Part shown: positions 42,220-50,899 of the stretch, in pieces | Position numbering within the stretch: position 1 is the first letter of the stretch | Layout of the letters: each line of letters begins with the position of its first letter | NCBI GenBank assembly: GCA_005116835.1 | Contig: SWDM01000013.1 | Coordinates: 124,001 to 188,000 of the forward strand | Origin: Nitrospira sp. | GTDB lineage: Bacteria > Nitrospirota > Nitrospiria > Nitrospirales > Nitrospiraceae | Length of the DNA: 64,000 nucleotides | Direction: 5' to 3' | Notes under the pieces: model-generated | What the model saw: only the letters and a program-made list of their open reading frames with translations | What the model was told of the DNA's origin: nothing | Database searches by the model: none | Program-made: the position numbers and the translations under genes

Positions 42220-43452
42220 TCATTTGAGCATGCTTTGATAAAGCGCCAAATAGCGATTCGCAATGGCTAGCAAAGGATAGCGCTCCACCACCGTCTGGCG
42301 CGCCCGCTGCGAAAGGATGGCATGGCGATCCTTGTTTTCTAGCACCCACATCATTCCGCGTGCAAGATCGGTCGGCTCAAAAGGGGTCGCTAAGTAGCCA
42401 TTTATTCGGTGATCAATCATGTCGGGCATGCCTCCAATATTAAATGCGACAACAGGTGTCCCGCACGAAAGGGATTCCAAAACGGTATTGGACAGATTCT
42501 CTTGCATAGAGGGGGCAGCAACGACATCCGCGGCAGAATAAAGTACAACCTGGCTTATCTCGTCATGCAAATGACCCATATAATGCACCTTCATTCCCAT
42601 CTCGTGGGGGACTTCAGGCCTGGTTGCACCGATGATCACAAGTTCGGTCTTTGATCCCCAGCCAGCCTGTGACATTATCTCTAACGCCCGTGCAAGAAAC
42701 TGATTGCCTTTGCGTTTGTCGGAAGTTGCATTAAATGCAGAAAATAATATGAGATGCTTGTCTTGAGGCAACATGTACGCTGCACGCGCCGCCTCTTTAC
42801 TCATAGGCTTATATTTTTCTGTATCTATGCCATTAGGTATCACCTCAACTCGTCGATCTCTGAATAGAGAACTTGAGCGTGCCATGTCTGCGAGCCAATA
42901 ACTTGTAGCAACTACAACTATCGGCACACCCTCCCAAGACTTTCGTTTACGCGCCCAAACGCGTCGTGATAAATCATGCTCCGATTCCGAACGCAATACC
43001 GGACAATTTCCACAAGATTGCCGAAATTTCCCACACTCATCGTCGTAGTGGCACCCACCTGTAAAAGGCCACATGTCATGCAGCGTCCAAACAATCGGCT
43101 GTTTAAATGTTTTTAATGTTTCAATTCTAAAGAACCCATCGCTCACCCAAAACAAATGGACAATATCCGGACTAAACTTTGCCACCTTGGAGGCCAACCT
43201 CTCCGGAAGCCAGGCGGGAGAGAAAAGCGATTGCTGATGCCCACGAAACAACTTTGCAGAAACTCTAACCAATTTTGTGCGAAGAATAGCACGGGCCCTT
43301 TCCCACTTATTGAGTGGGCCTATAACACTGCAGTCGTCGGTTCCCTTGCGCAACACCATCATGTGGGAATCTACCCCTACGGAACGTAACCCGCGGTGGA
43401 GCCGATAGGTGGCAATCGCCGCGCCACCTGCACTATCGTATGAGTTGAGCAT
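42220..43452 (-). CDS. Family 4 glycosyltransferase
   Basis: A GT-B transferase; from the ATG at 43452 it has 410 residues and starts LNSYDSAGGAAIATYRLH, the usual N-terminus of WcaC/WcfS-like enzymes. VWTLHDMWPFTGGCHY and CGNCP are conserved in this group. The donor site is EVIPNGIDTEKY, AAPSMQENLSNTVLESLSCG and PVVAFNIGGMPD. The frame continues upstream to 43674, but that part reads as a transposase relic. A shorter paralogous fragment lies at 44846-45024. Confidence 0.88.
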   Translation of the reverse strand: MLNSYDSAGGAAIATYRLHRGLRSVGVDSHMMVLRKGTDDCSVIGPLNKWERARAILRTKLVRVSAKLFRGHQQSLFSPAWLPERLASKVAKFSPDIVHLFWVSDGFFRIETLKTFKQPIVWTLHDMWPFTGGCHYDDECGKFRQSCGNCPVLRSESEHDLSRRVWARKRKSWEGVPIVVVATSYWLADMARSSSLFRDRRVEVIPNGIDTEKYKPMSKEAARAAYMLPQDKHLILFSAFNATSDKRKGNQFLARALEIMSQAGWGSKTELVIIGATRPEVPHEMGMKVHYMGHLHDEISQVVLYSAADVVAAPSMQENLSNTVLESLSCGTPVVAFNIGGMPDMIDHRINGYLATPFEPTDLARGMMWVLENKDRHAILSQRARQTVVERYPLLAIANRYLALYQSMLK

Positions 43453-43738
43453 TATCAGATTCAAGGCTGCGGTTCTCTTATCTTGAGCCGGATTGTACCT
43501 CAAAGGGGAATCAATCCAAATATTTACGCGTGACCCTGGTAACCAGTGCCAGCAAAGCTGACGACTCTTTCTTGGGAGAGATCCTGCGGTAGGTCTGGAA
43601 TGCCGCCATCGGCTCTGGGTCAGGTACTTGATGCAGGCCTGAGGTGTGGAGAAGCGTCTGCGGAGCTCCCGCATGTCCTTCGGATATTCCGGTCAGCCCA
43701 TGCCCGCACAGTTACAACAAGATCAACCGGAGTCAACC
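43453..43738 (-). pseudogene. Relic of an IS1595-like transposase 5' end
   Basis: On the minus strand an ATG at 43674 opens RRRFSTPQACIKYLTQSRW, which resembles the N-terminus of IS1595-family transposases (F-x-EEACxxYLxxxRW, then a zinc finger). The expected zinc-finger cysteines are absent and the frame is lost. At the upstream end, GGGTTGACTCCGGTTGATC (43720-43738) looks like a terminal inverted repeat. The remainder of the element is missing. No other gene is supported in this 286-base stretch. Confidence 0.45.
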
Positions 43739-44611
43739 CTAGAAGCATTTCATTGTATTGAGCAACGGGCCAATTAGTTTTGCGATTGAATTCAAAAGAA
43801 TGAGCTTATTTTCCTCAATCTTACCCACCCTTTTAAAAACCAGCGCATGGTTTGCACCATCCACGCGACCCTCAAACTTGAGACCCATACCTCTAACCAC
43901 ACAATTGAACGTATGTCGCAGATAAAAAGTTGAAGGTAAGTGGCACTTAATCACAGGATAAAAACAATTGGCAAAAATGAGATGCCCACCCATCTTGACT
44001 GCTTGCACCATCTGCTCGGTCAGCAGCAGAGGTTGCTCCACATGCTCAAGGACATCCTGAGCAATGACACAATCATACTGCCCATCCAATTCATTAATGA
44101 ATTGGATTCCGGCTTTACCCGCCACTCTCAGCATGCCTAGCTTTGATGGATAAGGCTCCACAATATCTATCTGAATTTTTGGAGCAACCGCGTGCAACCT
44201 CAATGCAAGCTCACCGAATCCACCGCCATAATCTGCGACACGTTTCATACCAATTCGGCTAACGAATTCAACAATCGAGTCGCGATGTTGAACGGAAACC
44301 GGATCGACAGCCGAAAACACACCATTAACCACCCAAACTGGGTGTGAATAAAATTCACCTATCGATTGCCCCTGCAATGCTCTCCCGTTTTCAAGACCTA
44401 GGGCATTCCAAACACGATCCATCTCCTGCCATATCCACTCTACAGGAGGTCTCTCTAGAGTCACGGCCTTCTCCAAATAGTTGATCTCAGCCTGCTGCAA
44501 TGCAACTGTAGGCAACGAGACACCCCAAATAACAATTTGCTGCGTCGATGCCTGATGAGTAACCACAGTCAACCTTTGAAATAAGTCGAAATTCTTAATC
44601 AATTCAATCAA
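43739..44611 (-). CDS. SAM-dependent methyltransferase, possibly 5'-truncated
   Basis: The 290-residue frame has a class I methyltransferase core: KRVADYGGGFGELALRLH (SAM loop, about 126), IDIVEPYPSK, YDCVIAQDVLEHVEQPL and GGHLIFANCF. It most likely methylates a sugar or small substrate in the polysaccharide. It begins with TTG at 44611. The same frame stays open about 85 bases further upstream with no ATG or GTG, so the original start may have been lost. A longer parent protein is possible, or a weak TTG start. The downstream stop lies at the edge of the transposase relic. Confidence 0.7.
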   Translation of the reverse strand: MIELIKNFDLFQRLTVVTHQASTQQIVIWGVSLPTVALQQAEINYLEKAVTLERPPVEWIWQEMDRVWNALGLENGRALQGQSIGEFYSHPVWVVNGVFSAVDPVSVQHRDSIVEFVSRIGMKRVADYGGGFGELALRLHAVAPKIQIDIVEPYPSKLGMLRVAGKAGIQFINELDGQYDCVIAQDVLEHVEQPLLLTEQMVQAVKMGGHLIFANCFYPVIKCHLPSTFYLRHTFNCVVRGMGLKFEGRVDGANHALVFKRVGKIEENKLILLNSIAKLIGPLLNTMKCF

Positions 44612-45048
44612 AGCAGCAAAATATCGTCTCCGTTTTCGAATTGCAGAAAGTGCTATGTTTTTTTTCTCTACTTGAGTTCTAACTCCAAATGCAACACTTC
44701 AGGCCCTGATCGGCTAAGGTATTGCCATGCCAAAGAAATGCTATACGCATCATGAGTGTTGAAGATCGTGAAACCCTGAACCTGGGACTGGCCCACGGCC
44801 ATTCATTGCGGTGATAGTATCGGAAAAATTCCACCAATGACAACGCTAACGCTCAAAGGCTCCAAGACCTGCTGACGTTCTGATAACATGCGGATTATCA
44901 GTTTGCTTAGCAAACACCAGCATCGCGAATCCGCTCCAGTATCCCGCATGTTGCAGTGCAACCGGCAGGCTGCAGTAAAGCCACCTCCGCCTCGGTCCTG
45001 TGTAGCAAGATGCAAAATTCTCACAAAAGAATCTAAAAAAATCAGCCA
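44612..45048 (-). other. 437-base decayed stretch
   Basis: It holds a frameshifted glycosyltransferase fragment (44846-45024) and, from about 44668 to 44800, a further open frame on the minus strand with coding-like composition (FTIFNTHDAYSISLAWQYL) that has no start. An A8 run at about 44658-44665 (minus) could favour slippage. I see no intact gene. Confidence 0.5.
44846..45024 (-). pseudogene. Frameshifted N-terminal fragment of a GT4 glycosyltransferase
   Basis: From GTG 45024 the frame reads RILHLATQDRGGGGFTAAC, RLHCNMRDTGADSR. It then loses the frame near 44920-44928 and continues in the next frame as MLVFAKQTDNPHVIRTSAG up to a stop at 44846. Joined, the two pieces match the first 60 residues of the intact GT4 enzyme encoded at 42220-43452 (SAGGAAIATYRLH, then DSHMMVLRKGTDD). 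About 350 further residues are absent. Confidence 0.7.
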
Positions 45049-46266
45049 TCACGCCTGCTGCCTCTGTACATAGTGGAACGCGCGAATGTAGCCATCGAGC
45101 ACGGTGCGTATGTTCACTTCATTTCGTATGATTTCCAGGGACTTGAGCCCCATCTGTTGCAATTCACCAGCATGTTCAAAACACCAGATGATCTTTTCAT
45201 GCAAATCTTCCTCGTCGCCATCGCGGAAATATCTGCCATTCACACCCTCGCGAACCAATACTTTTTCGGTACCGTCGCAGACCGAGCAAAGTACAGGCAG
45301 TCCAAAGCACATGGCTTCATTGATGGAAAGCCCTCCCATTCCGGCAAGAACATAGAGTGAAGACGCCATGTAGTATTGTCCCAACATGCGCGGATCGTAC
45401 ACTCCGCCCGTGAAGGTAACTGATGTGCCAAGGTTTAAGTCATCGCCAAGTTTTTTCAGCGACGCCTCCTCAGGTCCTGTTCCGATAACAAGCAATTCCG
45501 CTTTCGGCCAGCGCTCCCTCACACGAGAAAAGGCTCGCATCAGCATATCAACTCGCTTCCATTTCACTAAACGCCCAACGTGCAACAAACGGTAGGGATT
45601 CCGAGGCAGAATCTGCGGAACATTCTCCAATGCGTTTTTAACGCCGAACAGCAAGTCGGTGTCAGGGGAATTCCGAGTAACAAATATTTTCTCCCTGGCT
45701 ACGCCATAGCTGGCCCACAGCTCATGCGCCTCAACATAATTGACATGAGCATCGGGAAGACAGAATGCGCGTTTGTTGATCTCAAGCCACAAACGCCTGG
45801 CAAGCTTTATCAGCCCCGTTGCAATGAGTATACGATTCATCAGAATGGGAAGCCTGGCAAATCCTGCAGATACTTCATTGCAAGCCTCCTGATACGCAAG
45901 AAGCCTAAAGGGTATCGATTTAAGAATCAGACCGGCTCGAATATGTTTCATCGCCATTACAACCGATAGGTCGACAAGAAAAGACATCAGGTAATTTTCA
46001 AATACAATAACGACAGTCGGCCTCTCTTGCCGAATAACACCCCCCAAGCCTTCAAACGTTGTACAGAAACCAAATCTTTGCGTCTCGTTTAACCTGATGA
46101 CTTTAAAATTAATACCATCTTTCGTCTGGTAAACACCCTCGCCGATATCAGCACCGCGTCCGCCGGGAGCAATTACAACCACCTCGATACCAGCCTCACT
46201 GTTTAGCCGCGAGAGGACGAGGTTATAGTAGTGGGTCAGTCCATTCGCGATAAAAAGAACCTTCAT
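45049..46266 (-). CDS. Family 4 glycosyltransferase
   Basis: A 405-residue GT-B enzyme. N-terminal domain: VLFIANGLTHYYNLVLSRL and VVVIAPGGRGADIGEGVY. Donor domain: YRLLHVGRLVKWKRVDMLMRA (about 223-243), LLVIGTGPEEASLKKL, GQYYMASSLYVL and GLSINEAMCFGLPVLCS. The ATG overlaps the upstream methyltransferase stop as ATGA, showing translational coupling. It is the last intact gene of the 45.0-48.9 kb block. Confidence 0.9.
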   Translation of the reverse strand: MKVLFIANGLTHYYNLVLSRLNSEAGIEVVVIAPGGRGADIGEGVYQTKDGINFKVIRLNETQRFGFCTTFEGLGGVIRQERPTVVIVFENYLMSFLVDLSVVMAMKHIRAGLILKSIPFRLLAYQEACNEVSAGFARLPILMNRILIATGLIKLARRLWLEINKRAFCLPDAHVNYVEAHELWASYGVAREKIFVTRNSPDTDLLFGVKNALENVPQILPRNPYRLLHVGRLVKWKRVDMLMRAFSRVRERWPKAELLVIGTGPEEASLKKLGDDLNLGTSVTFTGGVYDPRMLGQYYMASSLYVLAGMGGLSINEAMCFGLPVLCSVCDGTEKVLVREGVNGRYFRDGDEEDLHEKIIWCFEHAGELQQMGLKSLEIIRNEVNIRTVLDGYIRAFHYVQRQQA

Positions 46267-47012
46267 TGGGTGGGAGAACTCGTTGCACGAGTCTTATTGG
46301 CCGGCTTTACAAATGACAAACAGCACAGTTGATGACGATCCTTTCGGGTTACCCTGGCTGGATGAGAAAGCTTTTCGCCACATGTCCAGAACTCGCCTGA
46401 AAAAAACTGCCAGTATTCTTGCTCGAGCAACTCGAATGCGCTGTCTGAAAGCCAACTAGCCAGTTCTTTGCGAGAAAATGCTTGGGTCGCGAAGGAGAAA
46501 TCGTCACGCACAGAGGAATCGGGCAATTTGTAGACATTCGACACGTAGGTGTTTTCATTATATGGGCAAGTAAGGATAAGACGACCTCCGGGTTTGAGTA
46601 ATTTGTACATGGATATCATGGCTTCCCGATGCCCATGAATATGCTCCAAGACGCTGATACACGTAATCACATCAAACGTTTCTGTAAGTGCGGTTCGTGT
46701 AATGTCGTCATTGACGACGTGATAATGGCGATTTGTCATCCCCGCTGGCCAGTAATCCTTTATATTGTCAGTTGCCGTGACAAGAAAACCACAATTTCGC
46801 ATTAAATGCGGTAACGCCGTCATCCCTGTACCGACATCTAGGATCGTCTTAGGCCAAAATTCAGCAAGCTGACGGAAAAGGAAAGCAAACTCAATAGGGC
46901 GCTCATTGATCCCCAAGTATTTCTGTTTTCTGTACTCGCGAGCACATAAACTGCGCACATAGAGCATACCCAAACGATTAAGAAACGATTTTAGCGGCCC
47001 GACGATATTCAT
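46263..47012 (-). CDS. SAM-dependent methyltransferase
   Basis: A class I methyltransferase of 249 residues: KTILDVGTGMTALPHLM is the SAM-binding loop (about 56), followed by FDVITCISVLEHIHGHREAM and LKPGGRLILTCPYNEN. It probably methylates a sugar hydroxyl of the glycan. It overlaps both neighbours by 4 bases (ATGA), so these genes are translated together. Confidence 0.85.
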   Translation of the reverse strand: MNIVGPLKSFLNRLGMLYVRSLCAREYRKQKYLGINERPIEFAFLFRQLAEFWPKTILDVGTGMTALPHLMRNCGFLVTATDNIKDYWPAGMTNRHYHVVNDDITRTALTETFDVITCISVLEHIHGHREAMISMYKLLKPGGRLILTCPYNENTYVSNVYKLPDSSVRDDFSFATQAFSRKELASWLSDSAFELLEQEYWQFFSGEFWTCGEKLSHPARVTRKDRHQLCCLSFVKPANKTRATSSPTQ

Positions 47013-48232
47013 GCTGGAATAACCAGCTGTTGACCGTAGTTGATCTTCATAAGTAGCGCATCCGCAAAAAACTTGGCGGCCCAGTTTGGGAACCCATTCG
47101 GCATGTAACCGTGTGAGAATGGGTAGGAGCCAGCTATTGCTCCCCTTATTGGCCGTATTGATGTTTCGATAATCTGGGTACGTTTTGTGGCAGACAAGAC
47201 ACTATCAGCTACTGCTCGATACTTCAGATCGCGAGTACAATGGGATAGGCGATACAGGAAACATGCTAGCTGGGCATTCCCAGTCAAACAGGAATCATTA
47301 TCTTGGCTTTGCCAGTTCTTATCAAAAGCCGTGGGCATCATGCCTGAGATGTTGGCAACGGGATGCTCTTGCAACTTACGGCAAAGGGCATCGGCCCCCT
47401 TCACAACCGCGGGCATGATTCCGAGATCGTTCACCACTGCATTATTTATCAGTGCGCATTCCAACAGACCACGCAACGTATAGACTATGACATGCATGAT
47501 CGGCAGGTCTTGATTGAAGCCGCACTGATCGAACCAGCCGTTATCCAATTGCTGTTCAAGAACCCATCGTAGATTCTTGACTGCAGCAGCAGCATAACGC
47601 TCAACATTGCTAATTTGAGCAAGACGGAGTAATGCCCAATCGACTCTGGCATGGTAGGCCCGAGCTCCACAGTAAGTGTCCTTGCGCCACGCGCCGTCTG
47701 CCTCCTGCTCATTGAGCAAGTAATCCCCGGCGCGTATGGCAGCCCGGAGATATTTCGCCTCTTCTGTACGCTCGAAGAGCATGCACCATCCGAGAATCAC
47801 CTGGCCGGTATTGAACACGCGGGTTTGTCGTAGTATTTCGCTGGAAAATGTCCCACCATTTGGTGCCTGAATATCGATCTCCCAATCACCAATTTGCGCC
47901 GCTCTGGCAGCAAAACTCTTGTCGCCACTATAGTCGGCATAGACAAGAAAAGTTGCCAGGATGTATCCACTTGTTTCAGGATATGCAACACCCCAACCAC
48001 TCTTCAGGAAAAACACGTTTGCTACACCCTTGCCATCACAAATATCTTGGGCTCGGGCAAGCCACTCCATCGTTGCCTTCAGATGAATTTCGTCGCTGTA
48101 CTCGGGGAATAACCCTCCAGCCAGATAATACTGAAGCACCCTCACTTGCTCGACTCCTAACCCAAAGGCTTTCAGAAAATACACCGTCGTTCTGAGTTGA
48201 TTCGAATATGGGAGATTAGCGACAACACTCAT
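47009..48232 (-). CDS. Protein with (alpha/alpha)-toroid repeats, function unknown
   Basis: A 407-residue protein with no signal peptide. Internal repeats of paired helices carry G-W and aromatic motifs: GYILATFLVYADYSGDKSF, FNTGQVILGWCMLFERTEEAKYL, ADGAWRKDTY and DNGWFDQCGF. This suggests an (alpha/alpha)6 or terpenoid-cyclase-like toroid, found in glycoside hydrolases, lyases and C5-epimerases. No catalytic signature could be assigned. Its position between two methyltransferases, with 4-base overlaps, places it in sugar modification. A C5-epimerase or cytoplasmic glycosidase role is speculation. Confidence 0.75.
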   Translation of the reverse strand: MSVVANLPYSNQLRTTVYFLKAFGLGVEQVRVLQYYLAGGLFPEYSDEIHLKATMEWLARAQDICDGKGVANVFFLKSGWGVAYPETSGYILATFLVYADYSGDKSFAARAAQIGDWEIDIQAPNGGTFSSEILRQTRVFNTGQVILGWCMLFERTEEAKYLRAAIRAGDYLLNEQEADGAWRKDTYCGARAYHARVDWALLRLAQISNVERYAAAAVKNLRWVLEQQLDNGWFDQCGFNQDLPIMHVIVYTLRGLLECALINNAVVNDLGIMPAVVKGADALCRKLQEHPVANISGMMPTAFDKNWQSQDNDSCLTGNAQLACFLYRLSHCTRDLKYRAVADSVLSATKRTQIIETSIRPIRGAIAGSYPFSHGYMPNGFPNWAAKFFADALLMKINYGQQLVIPA

Positions 48233-48891
48233 TTAACAGCCTCTAAAAAGAACATCTGGTCTGGCCTGTTGTCGATCAATTCAATATCCTCAAGGCGACT
48301 CTCCCTGAACTGTTTTTTATCGATAATGGAAAAGCCAGCTGTTTTAAATAAATAAGCAAGTGAGTCATAATCGTAAAAATATTTGCAAGGCATACCTTTG
48401 ATCTCAAACCCATAAAACCAGGCTGCAAACTTGTCGCCAATCGTCGCCCCCCCGAACCGATCTCTGCCATCAGGAAGCTTCTGAAAGAAAAATTCTGTGT
48501 CGTTGCGCAAATAGCGCTCTGCAAGAGCCCGCATATCTTGAACACCCATTCGGCACACTCCGCCTGGGCGCAGAACCCGAAACGTTTCGAGCACAAGTTC
48601 TTCCGCTCGTCTACGTGTGAAATAGTTAATCGCCGACATGCAGACGACAGCCTCCAGGGTGTCGTCTGCGAATGGAAGGTCGCACAGAGAAAGGTCCAGA
48701 CGAAGATCGCATCCAGCAGTGAAATCGATACCAAAATACCCAGGCACCGGCTTCGGCCCGCAACAGAGGTTGACTTTCTGCACTCCACGCGACTGCAGCC
48801 TATACTCCAACAGCTTACGCCTTAAGCGAGAAGCTGCCCACCTCACTTTCCCAAGGGAATGATAGATTGATCTAGCCGCCGCACGATACAT
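48229..48891 (-). CDS. SAM-dependent methyltransferase (COG4627-like)
   Basis: A 220-residue methyltransferase: KVNLCCGPKPVPGYFGIDF is the SAM-binding motif (about 39-57), followed by DLPFADDTLEAVVCMSAINYF and FRVLRPGGVCRMGVQD. The C-terminal half contains AYLFKTAGF and a terminal FFLEAVK strand. It is the first gene of a tightly overlapping set of four that runs to 45049. Confidence 0.83.
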   Translation of the reverse strand: MYRAAARSIYHSLGKVRWAASRLRRKLLEYRLQSRGVQKVNLCCGPKPVPGYFGIDFTAGCDLRLDLSLCDLPFADDTLEAVVCMSAINYFTRRRAEELVLETFRVLRPGGVCRMGVQDMRALAERYLRNDTEFFFQKLPDGRDRFGGATIGDKFAAWFYGFEIKGMPCKYFYDYDSLAYLFKTAGFSIIDKKQFRESRLEDIELIDNRPDQMFFLEAVK

Positions 48892-48972
48892 AGCTTCAGA
48901 TCAGTCTTCCCAAACGCGTTAGTATCTCCCCAGCATATTGTGAGCCTACACTTCGACTAAAGGGGCTCTATG

Positions 48973-50787
48973 TTAGGAATCTGGGGGATTGTCATGCAAG
49001 TGGTGCAATACAGGCTCTCGAACAGGCTTAGGAACTGCCTCGGACTGGGCACCGTACAGAGATTGATACGCCCTGCAAGACTGAAGCAATTGCAGATGAG
49101 TGCCGCTGCCCACGATGCGCCCTTCATCGAAAACATGAATAACATCACAATGGACTACAGTCGACAATCGGTGCGCCACGATGACGAGTGTTTTCGCCCC
49201 CGAGAGCATCTCGATCTCCTCGTTGAGTTCTCGCTCCGTCACGTTATCGAGCGAACTGGTTGCTTCGTCGAAAATCAGTATCTCTGGGTCACGGTAAAGT
49301 GCCCGGGCAATGCCGATTCGCTGTTTCTGCCCCCCCGATACGCGCACGCCATTTTCACCGACTAACGTCTGGAAGCCTTCGGGAAGCGACTCAATAAATT
49401 CTTTTATGCGTGCCACGCTGGCTGCTCGCTGTAAACGATCGTGATCTGGTTCAATATCGAAAGCGATATTAAATGCAATTGTGTCGTCGACGAGGGTGAC
49501 GTTTTGCGGCACATACCCGAGAAGACGTCGTAGCGCATCAGAACGGAACGGATCGAATGGTCGATCATCCATGAGAAAGCGGCCGGCTGCAGCCTGTCTG
49601 AGGCCCGCGATCACATCCAGCAAAGTGGTCTTTCCTGAGCCAGAAAGACCGACGATGCCCACCGAACTTCCCTTGGGAATTACCAGCGACACGTCTACCA
49701 GCACAGGCTTGTCACCGTGAGAGAAATTGAGGTTTTGGATCTCCAATGATTTCCGGAACTCCAGAGTTTCGCGAGCAGGAATAACTTGCCTCTGGGACAG
49801 ATCTTCAAACAGCCCGCAAATCAAACTCAAAGACGGCTTATAGTAATTGAAACTGCCGTATGACCCAACAACGCGGGAATATGCGGGAACAAGTCGCAAT
49901 GAGCTAACCGCGAGGAAACCAAGGAACGGAAGAGTCGATTTGATATCGACGCTGCTCAATAACATGAATATGCACGCACCTAGCAATCCAATCATCACAA
50001 ACGACTCCAAAATCGCTCGAGGCTGAGTTTGATACACCTGGAAGGAGGTCATGGCCTGGGCGTAACGAGAGTTGAGCAGACGATGCTCCTTTTCGATCGA
50101 CGCTTCGAGGCCGAGTATCTTGATGTCCTTGATTGCGCCCACCACACTGAATAGGAAACTGTATTGTCGCAGATGAACCTCGGACTGAGCCGATCCGAGG
50201 CGGGTTATCGATTTTAATATGCCAAAGTAAAGCAGAATGCTGAGGAGAATCAGCGCCGCGATCAGGACAAAGGCGAGTTTGGCATCGAACGCGATGATGG
50301 CGATGAGTATAAAGAGGAAGAACAATGACTCAGTCGCAATTGTAATGACTGAGTCCAGGCAAATCGTCGCGTGGACGGTCTGGGAGATGATGATTCCCGT
50401 CATCTCAGACACGCTCTTGTTGACGAGGTGACCGTAGTCTGCATTCAACAACAGGCGGAGGAGATCGTCTGACAGCCTTATTGTGACGTTCACATAGGCC
50501 TGTGCCCGCATCCTGTTTAAAGCGTATCCCAACGCGAACTTTATGCCGAAGAAGACCATTAGGATGAGGGACACGGTCACTACGAACTCGGTGTGTGAGC
50601 CCGAACCCAGCAACCGGTAGGCTGCTGCCGCGTAAGCATGCACACTGTCTGGCGAGTCGGCTGCAACAATCGAGAGATAGGGAAAGATGACGGCTACGCC
50701 TAACAGATCAAGAATTGCCAGCAATGTGCTGGCAATCGCGAGGCGCCACAGATCACTCTTGACAACGTGTTGTAGTAGGGAGCGCAT
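48973..50787 (-). CDS. ABC-type flippase/exporter (MsbA/PglK-like)
   Basis: A half-transporter of 604 residues from the ATG at 50787. The N-terminal part has six membrane helices (to about 310). The ATPase domain shows Walker A GLSGSGKTTLLDV, a Q-loop YVPQNV, the signature VSGGQKQRIGIARALY, Walker B LIFDEATSSLD and the switch His in VIVAHRLSTVV. It could flip the lipid-linked glycan across the inner membrane, because no Wzx-type gene is in view. Earlier starts to 50967 overlap the upstream gene and lack similarity. It ends close to a convergent stretch with no other gene. Confidence 0.88.
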   Translation of the reverse strand: MRSLLQHVVKSDLWRLAIASTLLAILDLLGVAVIFPYLSIVAADSPDSVHAYAAAAYRLLGSGSHTEFVVTVSLILMVFFGIKFALGYALNRMRAQAYVNVTIRLSDDLLRLLLNADYGHLVNKSVSEMTGIIISQTVHATICLDSVITIATESLFFLFILIAIIAFDAKLAFVLIAALILLSILLYFGILKSITRLGSAQSEVHLRQYSFLFSVVGAIKDIKILGLEASIEKEHRLLNSRYAQAMTSFQVYQTQPRAILESFVMIGLLGACIFMLLSSVDIKSTLPFLGFLAVSSLRLVPAYSRVVGSYGSFNYYKPSLSLICGLFEDLSQRQVIPARETLEFRKSLEIQNLNFSHGDKPVLVDVSLVIPKGSSVGIVGLSGSGKTTLLDVIAGLRQAAAGRFLMDDRPFDPFRSDALRRLLGYVPQNVTLVDDTIAFNIAFDIEPDHDRLQRAASVARIKEFIESLPEGFQTLVGENGVRVSGGQKQRIGIARALYRDPEILIFDEATSSLDNVTERELNEEIEMLSGAKTLVIVAHRLSTVVHCDVIHVFDEGRIVGSGTHLQLLQSCRAYQSLYGAQSEAVPKPVREPVLHHLHDNPPDS

Positions 50788-50899
50788 TAGTCCATGAGAG
50801 GGCGCGTCAGGGCTCTTTGGATTCAACCATAAGAGGAGCAGATTTAAAATGTCTTGCTTACGTTCGCCCCGCAGGTGAGGGCGCAGCAGAAGATCCCTA

